Positions 31,001 to 37,240 are shown, numbered from the stretch's first letter. The stretch: DNA of 64,000 nucleotides from Agelas oroides (GCA_949130485.1 OX422204.1:4774015-4838014); one strand, 5' to 3'. Program-made: numbers and translations. The notes: generated from the sequence alone by a model not told the origin.

Positions 31001-33259
31001 TTAATAGCACTTTGAGTTGTTGTCTGGAGAGGTTGGGTTTGCCTGAGTGTTGGTATTTGTCAAGACAGCTCTTAACCTTCTCTTGTAATCGTAGCAGAGT
31101 TTCGCTAGCTTGACTTGGAGACTCTTCTGTTTGTAGGCCATCAATATGCATCGCCCAGAGCATTCTATGACTCTCATTTCTAAATTGTCAATTCAGTCAG
31201 ATAGAGATTGAGATTTTACTGATGTTTGTACTGAATGCCTCAGTCATCATCCAGGGAAAAGTGAAGAAAGTGTGAACAAACACTACTATTTATAGGTATG
31301 CACTATTGGATACATGTCATCAGAGGTCAAAGGTTGTTGAGAATTGCTCCTCCTTCCCTGTCTCCTCGGATGACACTTCAACTGGGATGGAGGAGCAATC
31401 CACACTGACCTTTGACCTCTGGTGACACGTATTCTCAGTAGTACATAGCTATAAATAGTAGTGTTTTTTCATGCTTTCTTCACTATCTTCACATTAGCCC
31501 TTATGACAACTGAAGCATCCAGTTGAAACATTGGAAAAACGGTTTCCTGAACATTAAATTGGTATCAGAGAACCTCCTCAGGTCGGTTAAGGCGGCCCCA
31601 AATGTATTATGCGTGACACGGAAGTATGCGAAATAATTCACAAACGTATTGCCATGGTTTGCGGAGATTGAATGGCTGCTGTGTGTAAGCTTCTTAGCTT
31701 TGCTAGTGTTATTCTCGCAGTTAGTCCGTATTGTTTAGCTTTGTGTTATCCATGGTTGTGAAGTAGGTGGGTCTGACTTACTGAAGGGATGCCATTGAGA
31801 CCGAATGCTGCGTGTTCCTGGGAGCAGGAGAGGGGAATATGCCTTGAGCTACTCGAGCGACGATGACCCATCATCTTTGGCGGTTGACACGGAAGGTCAG
31901 ATGGCTAGATTTGTGACTAAAACTTTGAGAGTGTGTAGTGGACTAGTTGTACTAACGTACTGTACCTAGGGACAGAGGCTGTTGTTGCTGTCACTGCAGA
32001 GGTGAGCTTTCATAATCGAAATGAACACTGATTTGAGGCGTAAAAACACTTATATTTCCTTCTTGGAGCTTCATGTTGTATCTGGTGCAATGTCCCTACC
32101 TAGATTCAGATAGCTAAAGCAAAGAGCCTCCACTCAATATCGATTTCATCGGGATCCAAAGGTGTTTCATGTTCCGAATATAGCAAAATATAAAAACTTT
32201 GACCCCCCAGATTTTGGGATTGTTTGCATGTTGCCATGGTAATGCTTATTTATAATCTATTTGCTACTTGGTTAATCAATGATTGTTAAGTTTGAACATG
32301 TACTTTGTCTTCAATACTTGCTCAAAGTACGAAGGGTAAAGCAAAAATTGAGCTAAAAATCAAAATTGGGGTATGCCTTAACCACCCTGAGTTCTATTCC
32401 ATTCTCTTTTCTTCTTTCACAGTGTGAGATGCACCCAGACACTGGAGAGCCTCAGAATTCCCTCACACCACAAGCACAACAACTGATCCATACTCTTGGC
32501 TCCCACAATACCAAGGTCTCTGAGATTGTGCATCAGGAAGACACAGCTGTTTTCACTGCTATCCAGGAGGGACTAGACAAGACCAATGAGCTGGCCACTT
32601 CCCAAGAACAGTGGGTAAGTCTATACTATAATGCATCAAGTTGAGCTGTGCATCCATGAGTGTTGAGAGACTATCAGAGAGTATTCCAATTTGACCCAAA
32701 ATTTATATCATTTTGGTGCAGGTACAAAGGTGGACTCTTCTTGACTCAGACTTCTCAATACCTGGAGGGGAGCTTGGTATGTATAACAAACGCTTCTTAG
32801 AAGAAAACTCAGCTGGGATTTGAATTCAAGCCAGTAGTTACTAGTGAGCAATGGCAGTAGGTTAGATTCCCAGCTGGAGCCCTTTCAAAGGATGGTGATT
32901 GCATTTGCAGTCATAGTGCACTGATCTCTGGTATGTACAATACGTAAACCATGGGAACAAAGCTCTTTTGTAACCCTGCCCCCAGGAGTCTGTATTTAAG
33001 GCCACTTGCTATCATTGTGCACAGATTACTGATGCACATGAGCAAGCAATGGATATTTGTTCAACCCAGGCACATAAAGCTAAATGTGCAGACTACGACA
33101 TGTAGTATTTCACTATAAAAAGACAAACAAACAAAAACAGAACACGTCATAATAGCTGATGGTGTCTTTTATCTTATAGGCCCTACACTGAAGGTCCGGC
33201 GTTCTGTTGTCCACAAGAAATATGCAGCAACAATTGAGAATATGTATAGCAAATTTTGA
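1485..33259 (+). CDS. ACSBG: ACSBG-type very-long/long-chain acyl-CoA synthetase, 15 exons, 5' end off-window
   Basis: This gene activates long-chain fatty acids to acyl-CoA through an acyl-adenylate (ANL superfamily, bubblegum branch). Fifteen exons encode about 540 residues ending in a TGA. Vertebrate ACSBG proteins are roughly 660-725 residues, so about 120-180 N-terminal residues lie upstream. Visible motifs in order are the ATP/AMP-binding loop SGTTGNPKGVM, SYLPLSHIAAQ, the adenylate motif YGMSESSGPH, GWLHSGDIG, the hinge GRIKELIIT, and the C-terminal GGELGPTLKVRR with the expected lysine. All intron phases agree between neighbouring exons. Introns range from 101 bp to 17.25 kb and are filled with transposons. 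No stop or frameshift was found in the joined exons, so the gene looks functional. Membership of the bubblegum family rather than another FACS subgroup rests on exon-wise similarity to ACSBG1/2. Confidence 0.92.
2240..2320 (+). CDS. ACSBG: ACSBG exon B
   Basis: It encodes VRNHLPHLKAIVQYKGK and on to PNVYE. The acceptor must be the AAG at 2237-2239 to keep phase 0 and the family spacing (ILD then VRNHLPHLKA). AAG is a less common acceptor. The donor is gtgaaa. Confidence 0.85.
2515..2616 (+). CDS. ACSBG: ACSBG exon C
   Basis: Bounded by ttggcag and gtgagt, this encodes 34 residues from WEEFLKLGDWIQ to CALLIYT, the run immediately before the ATP-binding loop. Phase is 0 at both ends. Confidence 0.92.
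2802..2849 (+). CDS. ACSBG: ACSBG exon D, ATP-binding loop
   Basis: This 48-bp exon encodes SGTTGNPKGVMLSHDN, the signature AMP-binding P-loop. It lies between a tatag acceptor, preceded by a CT-rich tract, and a gtaagt donor. Confidence 0.95.
2951..3052 (+). CDS. ACSBG: ACSBG exon E
   Basis: It encodes ITFTARSLDSTHGQ and then GVSYLPLSHIAAQ, the conserved substrate-pocket segment. It starts after cattttag and ends before gtacct. Confidence 0.93.
3053..4770 (+). other. ACSBG intron E, no further feature
   Basis: This 1.7-kb intron shows no coding similarity or obvious paired repeats. Confidence 0.5.
4771..4839 (+). CDS. ACSBG: ACSBG exon F
   Basis: It encodes MTDIYLPLQVCATVYFAQPD and ALN, equivalent to the YDLWTGIQWGAQVCFAEPDALK region of vertebrate ACSBG. 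The acceptor is ccttgcag and the donor gtgagt. Confidence 0.92.
4975..5965. mobile_element. TTAA-flanked element with 14-bp terminal inverted repeats
   Basis: CTCATTGCATGCAG at the left end is perfectly inverted at the right end, and both are abutted by TTAA (4971-4974 and 5966-5969). The TTAA duplication fits piggyBac- or Kolobok-type transposition. Inside is a cluster of TTGCACGGG/GTGCAATAACTC-like palindromes (about 5043-5350) and no recognisable transposase, so it looks non-autonomous. It lies in ACSBG intron F. Confidence 0.7.
6548..7560. mobile_element. about 1-kb foldback element
   Basis: The left part (about 6548-7035, with an unpaired insert near 6846-6990) is complementary to the right part (about 7190-7560). 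Anchors are the pairs ending TTAGCAATCAT/ATGATTGCTAA, CAAAGGC/GCCTTTG-type runs, and ACAGGCCC/GGGCCTGT near the loop. Transcribed through ACSBG it would fold into a long imperfect hairpin. No coding sequence was recognised. Confidence 0.75.
7760..7818 (+). CDS. ACSBG: ACSBG exon G
   Basis: It encodes GSLVQTLLEVQPTFFFGVPR, with the last Arg codon split AG|G into the next exon. It is flanked by tcattacag and gtgtcc. Confidence 0.92.
7965..8087 (+). CDS. ACSBG: ACSBG exon H
   Basis: It encodes VYENIMEQLQERGTS through WAKNKGLEGNINRQC. It begins after a pyrimidine-rich tract ending in ctctag. Its final codon, AA|C, is completed by exon I. Confidence 0.92.
8579..8882 (+). CDS. ACSBG: ACSBG exon I, adenylation motif
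   Basis: This longest exon (304 bp) carries RSLPRGWTLADKLLFKKV, FVVGAAPTRREV and the adenylate-forming motif YGMSESSGPH, ending at DENGEGE before gtaagt. Confidence 0.95.
9582..9695 (+). CDS. ACSBG: ACSBG exon J
   Basis: It encodes ICLYGRHVFMGYLNDEAKT and GWLHSGDIGKVQ. The aspartate in GWLHSGD is the ribose-binding residue of ANL enzymes. The donor gtgggt opens a 17.25-kb intron. Confidence 0.93.
10070..10203 (-). pseudogene. reverse-transcriptase retroelement, C-terminal piece
   Basis: On the minus strand this reads KCLASLISTRREQPYCLVMG then WLRSRLSLSLLCSASM with stops beyond. It continues the ORF that ends in GGMGRASTVAY at 17447. The two pieces were separated by the 7.24-kb Tc1-like insertion. 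Confidence 0.75.
10255..10425. repeat. left subterminal tandem repeat array
   Basis: Imperfect units of about 21-24 bp built on AAACGCAGCTCCGGAAGACA are repeated about seven times just inside the left terminus. Similar arrays bind transposase in other elements. Here that role is only inferred. Confidence 0.8.
11142..12849 (+). other. intron of the BEN gene, one repeat fragment
   Basis: No exon was recognised. At 11783-11834 a half element of the TAGCCTCG family occurs, with arms GGCTCTTCC and GGGGGAGAGCCTGGTA. The rest is unremarkable. Confidence 0.5.
12962..12998. repeat. (CA)n microsatellite at a splice acceptor
   Basis: About 18 CA units end directly in the CAG used as acceptor by the large BEN exon. 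Length polymorphism here could affect splicing. Confidence 0.95.
14095..14350. repeat. diverged tandem duplication
   Basis: Two copies (about 14098-14220 and 14250-14350) share TAGTGGCTGACTGACA, GAGGTGG.TTGCCACCCTT and a GTTTACTGCTG.TCT run. They lie just after the BEN exon and show no coding potential. Confidence 0.7.
14667..15475 (-). CDS. possible small 3-exon gene inside the Tc1-like element
   Basis: On the minus strand, exons 15367-15475, 15133-15246 and 14667-14832 are joined by canonical sites (gtatgg/cggcag, gtaagc/ttacag, final gtgagt), and all phases match. The joined product starts MSMIEERKLIAYAMERIESV, passes through LKAILRGIQRSVCLARRE, and ends INWAAVRAAIDEEEVNYRVW and EEVTGRYSGWRPG before another donor. 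No family is recognised. It lies directly downstream of the transposase on the same strand, so it could be a second accessory gene. A short plus-strand exon-like ORF (MAFKALLNAKADTVNAGHD, 15165-15254, followed by gtaagt) overlaps it and is the main alternative. Confidence 0.3.
15887..17112 (-). pseudogene. Tc1-like DD34E transposase with one spliceosomal intron and one frameshift
   Basis: Read on the minus strand from ATG 17112, it has a paired helix-turn-helix region (MAALSKYAKQRIVSLKERGF, then GSIARRQGSGRPTL). Catalytic segments follow: WTDESS, FMQDNDPKHTS and SPDANPIENLWHELK, with 34 residues between the second D and the E. A single-base frameshift near 16545 separates HPVKVH from WAGIGWHGATEICIFD. 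After HELK the reading leaves the frame at a gtcagt donor (16262-16267) and resumes after ctgcag at 16054 with EYIRRVIKPANKDELVQGIQ, giving a 213-bp intron. The stop is at 15887-15889. Tc1 enzymes cut and paste at TA. This copy is presumably inactive unless the frameshift is a sequencing error. Confidence 0.88.
17218..17246. repeat. (GTAC)n microsatellite
   Basis: About seven GTAC/ACGT units lie at the inner edge of the right subterminal array. A short ACGTACGTA also occurs at the inner edge of the left array. Confidence 0.9.
17247..17420. repeat. right subterminal repeat array
   Basis: About 20-bp units built on GGAAGAAGCCTTCCGATTTG repeat with inversions, ending near AAACGCAAGTCCGGAAAAAC beside the right terminus. 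It mirrors the CGGAA-rich array at the left end. Confidence 0.8.
17447..18690 (-). pseudogene. reverse-transcriptase retroelement fragment
   Basis: Minus-strand frames give DRLDEEMICFVAL, TKGCAGPSGVDSHKW and CTSFKKASS (the start of an RT domain). After a gap come LPIE-like and FSLHKGAFQ, LRYGW.PSLLPTTCACGRS, HALSCPMGGFPTIRHNEIRD, and AFLDVRVFNPNAPTNRD to GGMGRASTVAY. This is the RT-plus-C-terminal-domain layout of an abundant retroelement ORF seen in aquatic invertebrates. I cannot name its superfamily. Several stops, frameshifts and an internal deletion are present. The ORF continues at 10203 across the Tc1-like insertion. Confidence 0.7.
18697..21160 (-). pseudogene. pogo-like (CENP-B/jerky type) transposase with C-terminal PHD-like finger
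   Basis: Minus-strand segments in order are SGWWNKFLKRQGDLSLRRG, IYNVDETGMPLD (first catalytic D), LLLLLDGHSTHYQP (second D), and PPHTTHESQPLD (third D, 35 residues after the second). Then come FQKNPGKVITKFNF and AIIIAGFRKCRVYPYN, an acidic linker, DLFVDADYVRWLEMHHPE, and a C4HC3-like finger (CCTCFVRYEDD, ISCACGRWLHEDC, CPICLD). The DNA-binding N-terminus is missing. Frameshifts occur near 20770 and 19575, and a TGA/TAG interrupts after LSDKG. A 735-bp element at 19604-20338 splits PAIII from AGF. The finger is the unusual part of this subfamily. Confidence 0.85.
19604..20338. mobile_element. 735-bp non-autonomous element, 5-bp TSD (family C copy 1)
   Basis: It starts CAGGGCCGGCGGAGCCAG and ends in the inverse of CAGGCCCGGCGGAAGCA, flanked by TATGA on both sides. 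Removing it and one TATGA restores I-I-I-A-G-F in the pogo transposase. An internal motif (TTTTCTTGGGG, GGCCATTTTTGG-like) is shared with 22038-22633 and 24729-26644. The CA-start and 5-bp duplication suggest a hAT-type element. Confidence 0.85.
21248..21848. mobile_element. 601-bp TAGCCTCG-family inverted-repeat element (family B copy 1)
   Basis: It begins TAGCCTCGTACCCAGGC and ends with the inverse. Arms of about 60 bp include CGTGGGAGGAG and CCTGGTATC. GCTGTGTGT occurs on both sides (21239-21247 and 21849-21857), fitting a 9-bp duplication. There is no coding sequence. Confidence 0.85.
21910..21986 (+). ncRNA. tRNA-like sequence (probable SINE head or tRNA pseudogene)
   Basis: A box TAGCTCAGTTGG and B box GGTTCAAGTCC are present, GTGACTT pairs with GAGTCAC, and a T-run follows at 21992. 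The anticodon arm and T stem do not fold cleanly, so a working tRNA is unlikely. Confidence 0.55.
22038..22633. mobile_element. 596-bp non-autonomous element, 5-bp TSD (family C copy 2)
   Basis: It starts CAATGGCGGCGGAAGACA and ends in the inverse of CATAGGCGGCGGAACCA. CTTAG flanks both ends (22033-22037, 22634-22638). Subterminal G/C tracts (GGGGGGGGG; TGCCCCC) and the CCAAGAAAATTTTTCTGAAT motif are shared with the other family C copies. Confidence 0.85.
22640..23700. other. repeat-rich intron, no gene
   Basis: The only structure is a run of related pieces with CACCCCAAGATGCAAATAA at 22890-23035, also found inverted at 44764-44900. No coding similarity was recognised. Confidence 0.5.
23700..24560. 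repeat. about 600-bp tandemly arranged repeat (family D copy 1)
   Basis: A segment of about 120-240 bp with TACAGGC, TTGGACATCCAATCTGACTGG and CCAAGGAATGAAACTTTGG recurs about 604 bp later (24322 onward) in the same orientation. On the minus strand it reads VGIPKFHSLGKCTMALTNIQ SDWMSNA. The same unit occurs inverted at 43979-44720. Confidence 0.65.
24772..26228. mobile_element. family A inverted-repeat element, copy 1
   Basis: GGTGGGTTAAGGCAGGCTC at the left is perfectly inverted at the right (GAGCCTGCCTTAACCCACC), with the outermost bases CTTAG/CTCAG. AT flanks both ends. It inserted into family C copy 3 and was itself split by family B copy 2. No transposase was seen. Confidence 0.8.
24918..25522. 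mobile_element. 605-bp TAGCCTCG-family element (family B copy 2)
   Basis: It starts TAGCCTCGTTCCCAGGCTCT, with arms of about 85 bp including GGGGCGAGGGGAGAGCC and ATCGATTTGCA. It ends in the inverse. The flanks are AGTGTTATG and AGTGTTATT. The related sequence at about 31705 (GCTAGTGTTATTCTCGCAG) lacks the insert. Confidence 0.85.
26947..26980 (+). CDS. ACSBG: ACSBG exon K (34 bp)
   Basis: This tiny exon encodes DGFLYITGRIK, the hinge motif, plus one base of the next Glu codon. It is bounded by cactgtag and gtgagg. It lies after more than 17 kb of transposon-rich intron, so a gene finder could easily miss it. Confidence 0.88.
27000..28105 (+). other. ACSBG intron K, mostly featureless
   Basis: The only recognisable item is a TAGCCTCG-family remnant near 27884-27934 (GATACCAGGCTCTCC and AGAGCCTGGGTAC). 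A CT-rich tract precedes exon L. Confidence 0.5.
28106..28245 (+). CDS. ACSBG: ACSBG exon L
   Basis: It encodes ELIITSDGENIHPVPIESK through GDKRKFLTCLMTLK, continuing GRIK from exon K. A CT-rich tract and ctccag precede it. The donor is gtacat. Confidence 0.93.
28470..28660 (-). repeat. Penelope-like terminal repeat with hammerhead-like motif
   Basis: TTGTCAATTCAGTC.GATAGAG here recurs at 31186-31215, bracketing the Penelope coding remnants. On the minus strand, CTGATGA (28586-28592) is followed by GGAC-TTCG-GTCT and CAAAATGTC, close to a hammerhead ribozyme core (the canonical box is GAAA). Penelope terminal repeats are known to carry hammerheads. Confidence 0.45.
28755..28832 (-). ncRNA. 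tRNA-like unit, left arm
   Basis: On the minus strand, GCTCCAG, TGGCTCAGTTGGTAAGAGCA, a CTGA/TCAG anticodon stem with a CCGGAAT loop, and CCAGGTTCGAATCCTGG form most of a cloverleaf. U33 is replaced by C, so it is probably not a functional tRNA. Confidence 0.55.
29030..29103 (+). ncRNA. tRNA-like unit, right arm
   Basis: This is the mirror copy of the left arm. TCTGA/TCAGA pair perfectly around CCGGAAT, and CCAGG/CCTGG form the T stem. Both pol III boxes are intact. Confidence 0.55.
29275..30053 (+). pseudogene. MULE-type transposase remnant between CATTTCGTCTAATCC inverted repeats
   Basis: Three CATTTCGTCTAATCC-type units at 29275-29350 are mirrored by TTAGACGAAATGGGA units at 29995-30053. 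Between them, one frame reads AISFPQAEKKGCLFHYSQAI and LYQEDDEFRAFINCY. A shifted frame from about 29560 reads LEYFQDNWIEGNYPLCMWNM, GPRTNNNTEGWHSKIRK and a basic tail. These are the C-terminal blocks of Mutator-like transposases. The catalytic N-terminal half is absent, so this is an internally deleted copy. Confidence 0.75.
30122..31163 (-). pseudogene. Penelope-like retroelement, RT N-terminus and GIY-YIG end
   Basis: The minus strand reads ILPVDKGNSMVVMDKSAYQQ, YPPQLYGLLKVHKKQCPTPT (start of a Penelope RT), then after a break a decayed stretch and CQIDCECGYTYIGEIVRTLE ARMKGHKRAV, a GIY-YIG endonuclease motif. The RT core including the catalytic YADD region is deleted. The order RT then GIY-YIG is diagnostic of Penelope-like elements. 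Terminal repeats appear at about 28483 and 31186. Confidence 0.8.
31265..31490. repeat. imperfect palindrome of about 225 bp
   Basis: GAACAAACACTACTATTTATA and CAGAGGTCAAAGGTTG on the left are mirrored by TGACCTTTGACCTCTGG and ATAAATAGTAGTGTTTTTTC on the right. It abuts the Penelope-like terminal repeat. Confidence 0.7.
31577..32391. mobile_element. family A inverted-repeat element, copy 2
   Basis: It starts CTCAGGTCGGTTAAGGC and ends in the inverse of CTCAGGGTGGTTAAGGC. Its internal sequence aligns with copy 1 near 24840-25560 and shows the empty site for family B copy 2. Its right end is about 30 bp from the acceptor of ACSBG exon M. Confidence 0.75.
32423..32614 (+). CDS. ACSBG: ACSBG exon M
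   Basis: It encodes CEMHPDTGEPQNSLTPQAQQ through LATSQEQW, corresponding to the CTLDPDTSDQTDNLTEQA region of human ACSBG1. The acceptor ttcacag is only about 30 bp downstream of the right terminus of an inserted element (31577-32391). Confidence 0.92.
32722..32776 (+). CDS. ACSBG: ACSBG exon N
   Basis: It encodes VQRWTLLDSDFSIPGGELG, the conserved run before the C-terminal lysine motif. It is flanked by tggtgcag and gtatgt. Confidence 0.92.
33180..33259 (+). CDS. ACSBG: ACSBG terminal exon O
   Basis: It encodes PTLKVRRSVVHKKYAATIEN and MYSKF, then TGA. It completes the GGELGPTLK motif after a cttatag acceptor and ends a little shorter than vertebrate homologues. Confidence 0.92.
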
Positions 33260-33508
33260 AAGGTCAGATGCTCTATTGTGCACAAGAAATATGAGCGCAT
33301 GTACCATAAATCTCCAGTGACACAACTGTGATCATACATGTAAGTACAGTATATCGTGTTTAGGTTAGGAAACTATGACTTGCATACCCGATTAAAGAAG
33401 TGACTTATAGTGCTGTTAAAAATGTATTTGCACAACAATTCACAAATTTTGAATGTGTTGATTACCAAGCTGCTTTGCATATGATAACCATTTGCTTGTT
33501 TGATGGAA

Positions 33509-33514
33509 AATAAA
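33509..33514 (+). promoter_or_regulatory. candidate polyadenylation signal
   Basis: An AATAAA hexamer lies 250 bp after the ACSBG stop. It is the first good match seen downstream. Assignment is by position only. Confidence 0.4.
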
Positions 33515-33819
33515 ATTTTATTACAGCTCCAAAAAACTGCAATGTGTACAGCAGTGCATGGTTTCAATATAACAAGCCCTAGTGTTAGTAACGAGAATGA
33601 AGGAACACAGTAAGTACATACAAATTAAGAGAATTGCCAGCTAGAAAAGACCCAGTGAAACCTCTCTCCTTGTCTCTTGGGAATATTTACCTACTAGTGA
33701 GACTGTGAGAGTCTCTCTGGCCTTGGCTTTCAGCATTGACAACAACTGCTCAATGCCAATAAACCTGTGGAAAAACACTACCTTTTCATACCCATCTTCC
33801 TATAAACCTCTTCTATTAT

Positions 33820-34420
33820 AACAAACCGTTTTTTGTTGTTGTAGTTTTTTTTTTCGAGCTTAACCACACCTCTAGTAGAAAGAAAACATTGACTGGGGTG
33901 CAGGTTATAAATGCATTCCAAGTGCAAAGTATCAGGTGTAGGTAGCAGGCCATTTCGTCCTGCCCGTAACAGACCAGAGGCACACACTTTCAGACGGTGA
34001 GCAAGTATATAGCAAGAGCACAAACTTTGACTAACAGAAAGGCCATAAGGTATGAAGGGTGTGGTAAGCAAGGGTAAAACACAGAGGGTTAAACGAAGAC
34101 ATAGTCCTACTGACAACAAAGGTTGTGCCAACTGGTGAAATCAGCCACAGTATGTTAGCTGTTATCTAGTAATAAGTGGTTAAGTGCTAAATGTGTTCTT
34201 CACAGTCATGTACGGTGATATATACACTAACTGGGTATTAAAACTGCACATGGAGCTTAGGTATATGTCACTCCACTATCTATGGTCTAAGTATTCCACT
34301 GGGTGCTAATTGGTGGTAATTGAACCCATATAGAGGCAAGAAAGCCAGCCAACTTCAGATGTATGACTGTAGGGCAGGCCCCATTAATTGTTGACCAGCT
34401 GGGCAGAAGATGCCCACGCT
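33820..34420. repeat. diverged direct repeat, unit 1
   Basis: It shares long runs with 35085-35815, such as GACTGGGGTGCAGG, GGTGAGCAAG, AGAAAGGCCATA and TGCTAATTGGT. There is no recognisable protein. It lies downstream of ACSBG. Confidence 0.65.
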
Positions 34421-35084
34421 GCTAATTTGTGCATCTATATCTGAGTTGTGTAGGAGCTAAAAACACCGCACAAAGCCTTTTGAGAGACGTTGGTTGGTGT
34501 TGTAAAGAATTGTCGTTGCCATCAAAAGCATTGTGGAGGCATGGGATGTGCTGTAGTGCAGCAAGCCTGTAGCAAAGTGCGCACTTCACTTAAGTATCAA
34601 AGTGACTTGTAGCTCAGTGTGGCTGTGCTGTATCGGTAGTCTGCTACCAGGAAGTTGTAGCCAATAGACCTAGCTTGTTAGCAGTGGACCTACCTTAGTT
34701 ATTATACAAGGCTTCAGAGCTGCAAGTCAGGATGAAGTTTAGTGTGGTCACTGAAGTGTCAACATTTTTTGATCATAACTCAGGTTAGCAGTGGTTTAAA
34801 ACCCCCCCGTATATTCTCATTTTTAGCAAATGTAAGTAGTACCAGGCACTGTAAAATCCTGTGTCACCATAGGTCCCATTTCATGATGGCAAATGTTTGG
34901 CCCTGTATAGTCTCCATGGATTACCTCTCAGGCTTAGTACTTTAACTGAAGATTCTTCAATGATAACTGTATCCAGCTGTGCTGTCAAACTTCAGTAAGT
35001 CCTCTCAGGCTTGGAAAGACAGGCTACAACATTGGGCATACACATGCACTTTTGTGGCTTTTCATTCATTCATTACTATAATTT
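34421..35084. other. no feature recognised
   Basis: This is non-repetitive sequence between the two diverged direct repeats. I see no gene in it. Confidence 0.5.
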
Positions 35085-35815
35085 TTTTTCTTTCCACTTG
35101 TGGTGTAATGTAATTTCGAGCATAACCGCACCCCAAGTGGGAAGCAAAGGGTGACTGGGGTGCAGGCAGTAACTGGATCTGAAGTGCACAGTTAGTATCG
35201 GGTGTAGGTGGTAGGCCGTTTCATACTGTGCATAACAGGAGATCCAATAGAGACACTTCCAGGTGGTAGGCCATTTCGTACTGCGCATAACAGGAGATCC
35301 AATAGAGGCACACACTTCCAGGTGGTGAGCAAGCAGCAAGAGCACAAACTTTGACTATAAGAGAAAGGCCATAGGTATGAAGGGTGTGGTAAGCAATGGT
35401 GAAAGACAGAGGGTTAAATGAAGACAAGTCCTACTGACAACAAAGGCACTGAGGAACAGGGGTAAAAATGAGGTGCAGTATCCAGCCGTTAACAGTATGC
35501 ATGACTGGATGCATGAGTTGTGGTATATCAGTGTGCATGAAGCTCCTTGTTCGCAGAAGAACATCTTGTCATAAGAGTGCTGTGATAGAAGCTCAAACTG
35601 TTCTCGTGGGACAAAAGTGTAGGTAGCCAAGATGTTTCTAAGTAAAGCTACTTGACTTGACAGTGTATGTCAAAAAAAAATTGGGTCTACTCAAAATGAC
35701 TACTCAGGTGCTAATTGGTAGCAATTAACACATAGAGGTGAGATAGACAAGCCAACTTCTATATGTGGCTATAGCTGCCTGTGTAATGTTGACTGGCTGA
35801 GCAGATGACCATGCC
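35085..35815. repeat. diverged direct repeat, unit 2 with internal 63-bp duplication
   Basis: It is the second copy of 33820-34420. Within it, a 63-bp block containing GCATAACAGGAGATCCAATA is tandemly duplicated (about 35206-35330). Confidence 0.7.
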
Positions 35816-36008
35816 AATCTACCCTAGTGCTGGATAAATCCCGCTTGGGTGGAATGACTCCCACGGAACAAGTGAAACCCAGAATCCAGTGACTTCCTAT
35901 GCATTTAATGCCCAATCTGAGCTGCCAGCATGCACTGGCAGAAGAAAACAGTGATTGAATGCTCATGGACAGCCCAGCTTAGCTAACTATACTGTGCCAC
36001 ACAGTAAC

Positions 36009-36311
36009 TAGTCTAGCGGGCACACCCCGTTCTGCAAGAGAGGGAAGGGGTCTGGTAACTTCTACAGTGCGGGACCAATCACAGCACAGTATTCTGTCAC
36101 ATGAGTGCTACTATCATAACTTCAATAGGAAATTACAAGGTGTATTAAAATCAACTGTGAAACCACAAGCAGCTGCTTTGTCTGTCTTCGCAAGATAATT
36201 ATGCAGCCCGCAATGTGAGTAAATGAAATTTCTGTGCAACGAGATGCTGCAACGGAAGTTACCACACCCTCTCCCCTCTCTTGCGGAACGGGGTGTGGCC
36301 ACGCGAGACTA
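36009..36311. mobile_element. 303-bp MITE with 9-bp TSD, MULE-like
   Basis: Ends TAGTCTAGCGGGCACACCCC and the inverse of TAGTCTCGCGTGGCCACACC are flanked by CACAGTAAC (36000-36008, 36312-36320). Longer subterminal pairing includes CTTGC.GAACGGGGTGTG. A 9-bp duplication suggests Mutator-type mobilisation. Confidence 0.85.
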
Positions 36312-36837
36312 CACAGTAACATAGATATTACGTTAGCACCACGTAAGATGCACTAAGTTTGATGGCATACTTACCAGCTCAGTAAGCGAGCAAGTGTGCC
36401 TGGTTCAATTTCACGTACCAACACAATACAAGCCATGTTAATCACATGAGTGGTCACGTGACAACTACCGCACCCACCAGTGTCAAAGTGAAATGCCGTG
36501 TCAGTGCGGGTCATTAACCTTCGGCGCGCATGCGCGAGGGTTACAGTAGTTGTCCTGTGTGTCCATGTGTGTGTCCGTTTTCTCTAATCTGCCTTCTCGC
36601 GCTTTTAGTCGTCCAACGAGAGGTATCAGCGGCTACAGCGCGAAAAATGCAGTAAATCTAAAAAGCCGTTTTCTCTAAAACTGCTTAGTTCAAAAGTTAG
36701 AAGCGTTATAAACTTAATACCGCGACTAAGTCAGCCATTTTCTTCACGTGCAATGTTTCCGTATACCTCTCCGTGACTTGGAGCACGCGGTATTGTGGTT
36801 TTTCCGTCGAACTTAGACGTTTGTGACTGTCTTTTAC

Positions 36838-37168
36838 GAGAGGTTCAGAAAGGTATGCCCACAGTGTAATACCGTAGTGCACGTGAAGAGGTCAGTTTGT
36901 GACTGTGGCCATGCCTTAGCATTGAAGAAAAGGAAAGCACGGTGTACCTGCTGTTGGGGAGCCTGAGAACGCAATGAAACGTAGAAAAGCCTTACTGTCT
37001 GAGGAAGAGTTATTAGTGAGGAAAGAGAGAGACAAAGTCCGCAAAGCAAGTAAGAGAGCTTCTGAAACACGTGAGCAGACTTTGCACAGGCAAGAACAGA
37101 ACCGAACACATATGGCAAGCATGAGAGCTTCTGAAACATTTGAACAGACTAATCACTTAAACCAATAA
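36838..37168 (+). pseudogene. Helitron-like N-terminal fragment
   Basis: One frame gives a C2C2-like finger (CPQCNTVVHVKRSVCDCGHA) ending at TGA near 36964. A shifted frame from 36974 gives MKRRKALLSEEELL and two RASET.EQT repeats (KASKRASETREQTLHRQEQN, MASMRASETFEQT). Such fingers and RASET-type repeats precede the Rep/helicase part of Helitron proteins, which is absent here. The assignment is by motif memory only. Confidence 0.5.
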
Positions 37169-37240
37169 TTAATGATAGGCATAAACACTTATCATCTAGC
37201 TTGCACCGAGGGTTCTGCACTTCAGCGCTGTTCATTGTAA

